This document shows, one piece after another, positions 10,667 through 10,671 of a DNA stretch of 10,671 nucleotides; position 1 is the first letter of the stretch, and the number at the start of each line of letters is the position of its first letter. A program made the position numbers and the translations under genes. A model generated the notes under the pieces. That model was not told the origin of the DNA, did no database searches, and worked only from the letters and a program-made list of their open reading frames with translations. Location: the NCBI GenBank assembly GCA_051953655.1, contig JBQCIO010000087.1, positions 1 through 10,671 of the forward strand, written 5' to 3'. The DNA is from JBQCHF01 sp051953655. GTDB taxonomy: Bacteria > Actinomycetota > Actinomycetes > Motilibacterales > Motilibacteraceae.

Positions 10667-10671
10667 GGACC

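Noticed and set aside
1..10671. tRNA, rRNA, CRISPR array, transposase or integrase genes
   Set aside because: I looked for conserved RNA gene features, regularly spaced repeats and mobile-element proteins and saw none.

Overview
The window is high-GC (GC-rich third codon positions throughout), with GTG starts, leaderless-looking promoters and several actinobacteria-restricted genes: a WhiB-family iron-sulfur regulator, a UvrD2-type helicase with tetracysteine and HRDC ends, and a mycoredoxin. It is chromosomal DNA of an actinomycete. The gene set and protein style would fit Geodermatophilaceae (Blastococcus, Geodermatophilus, Modestobacter), but that family assignment is an inference.

Layout. 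(1) 1-576: C-terminal part of an ABC1/UbiB-type atypical kinase (+). (2) 701-1174: SRPBCC ligand-binding protein (+), closed by a long perfect hairpin at 1189-1245 shared with the convergent minus-strand cluster. (3) 1254-5134, all minus strand, read right to left: LigD-type polymerase, VOC/glyoxalase-fold protein, an alkaline-phosphatase-superfamily enzyme whose active-site motifs are in circularly permuted order, a 53-residue zinc ribbon, and a SAM methyltransferase. The last three are packed with 4-5 base gaps. (4) 5219-6313: Ku (+), divergent from the LigD-type polymerase, with a long Lys/Ala/Thr tail. Together they are the DNA-end-binding and polymerase parts of bacterial non-homologous end joining. 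(5) 6442-6965: two tandem paralogous small basic proteins (58 and 56 aa). (6) 7123-7990: a WhiB7-type regulator with a leader of about 540 bases holding a WhiB7-like autoregulated promoter, a 114-aa ORF, a hairpin around that ORF's stop codon, and an intrinsic terminator upstream of the gene. (7) 8061-10229: UvrD2 helicase (-). (8) 10382-10624: mycoredoxin (+), divergent from uvrD2.

Reading the pieces together. The order and strands ABC1 kinase(+) - whiB7(-) - uvrD2(-) - mrx1(+) match what I recall of the Mycobacterium tuberculosis Rv3197-Rv3198A neighbourhood. Here about 6.5 kb carrying the end-joining genes, the permuted phosphatase operon and the small paralogs lies between the kinase and whiB7. 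The themes are DNA repair (Ku, LigD-type polymerase, UvrD2), redox homeostasis (mycoredoxin) and antibiotic or redox stress control (WhiB7). The most unusual elements are the large translated-looking attenuator leader of whiB7, the circularly permuted phosphatase and the tandem small proteins.
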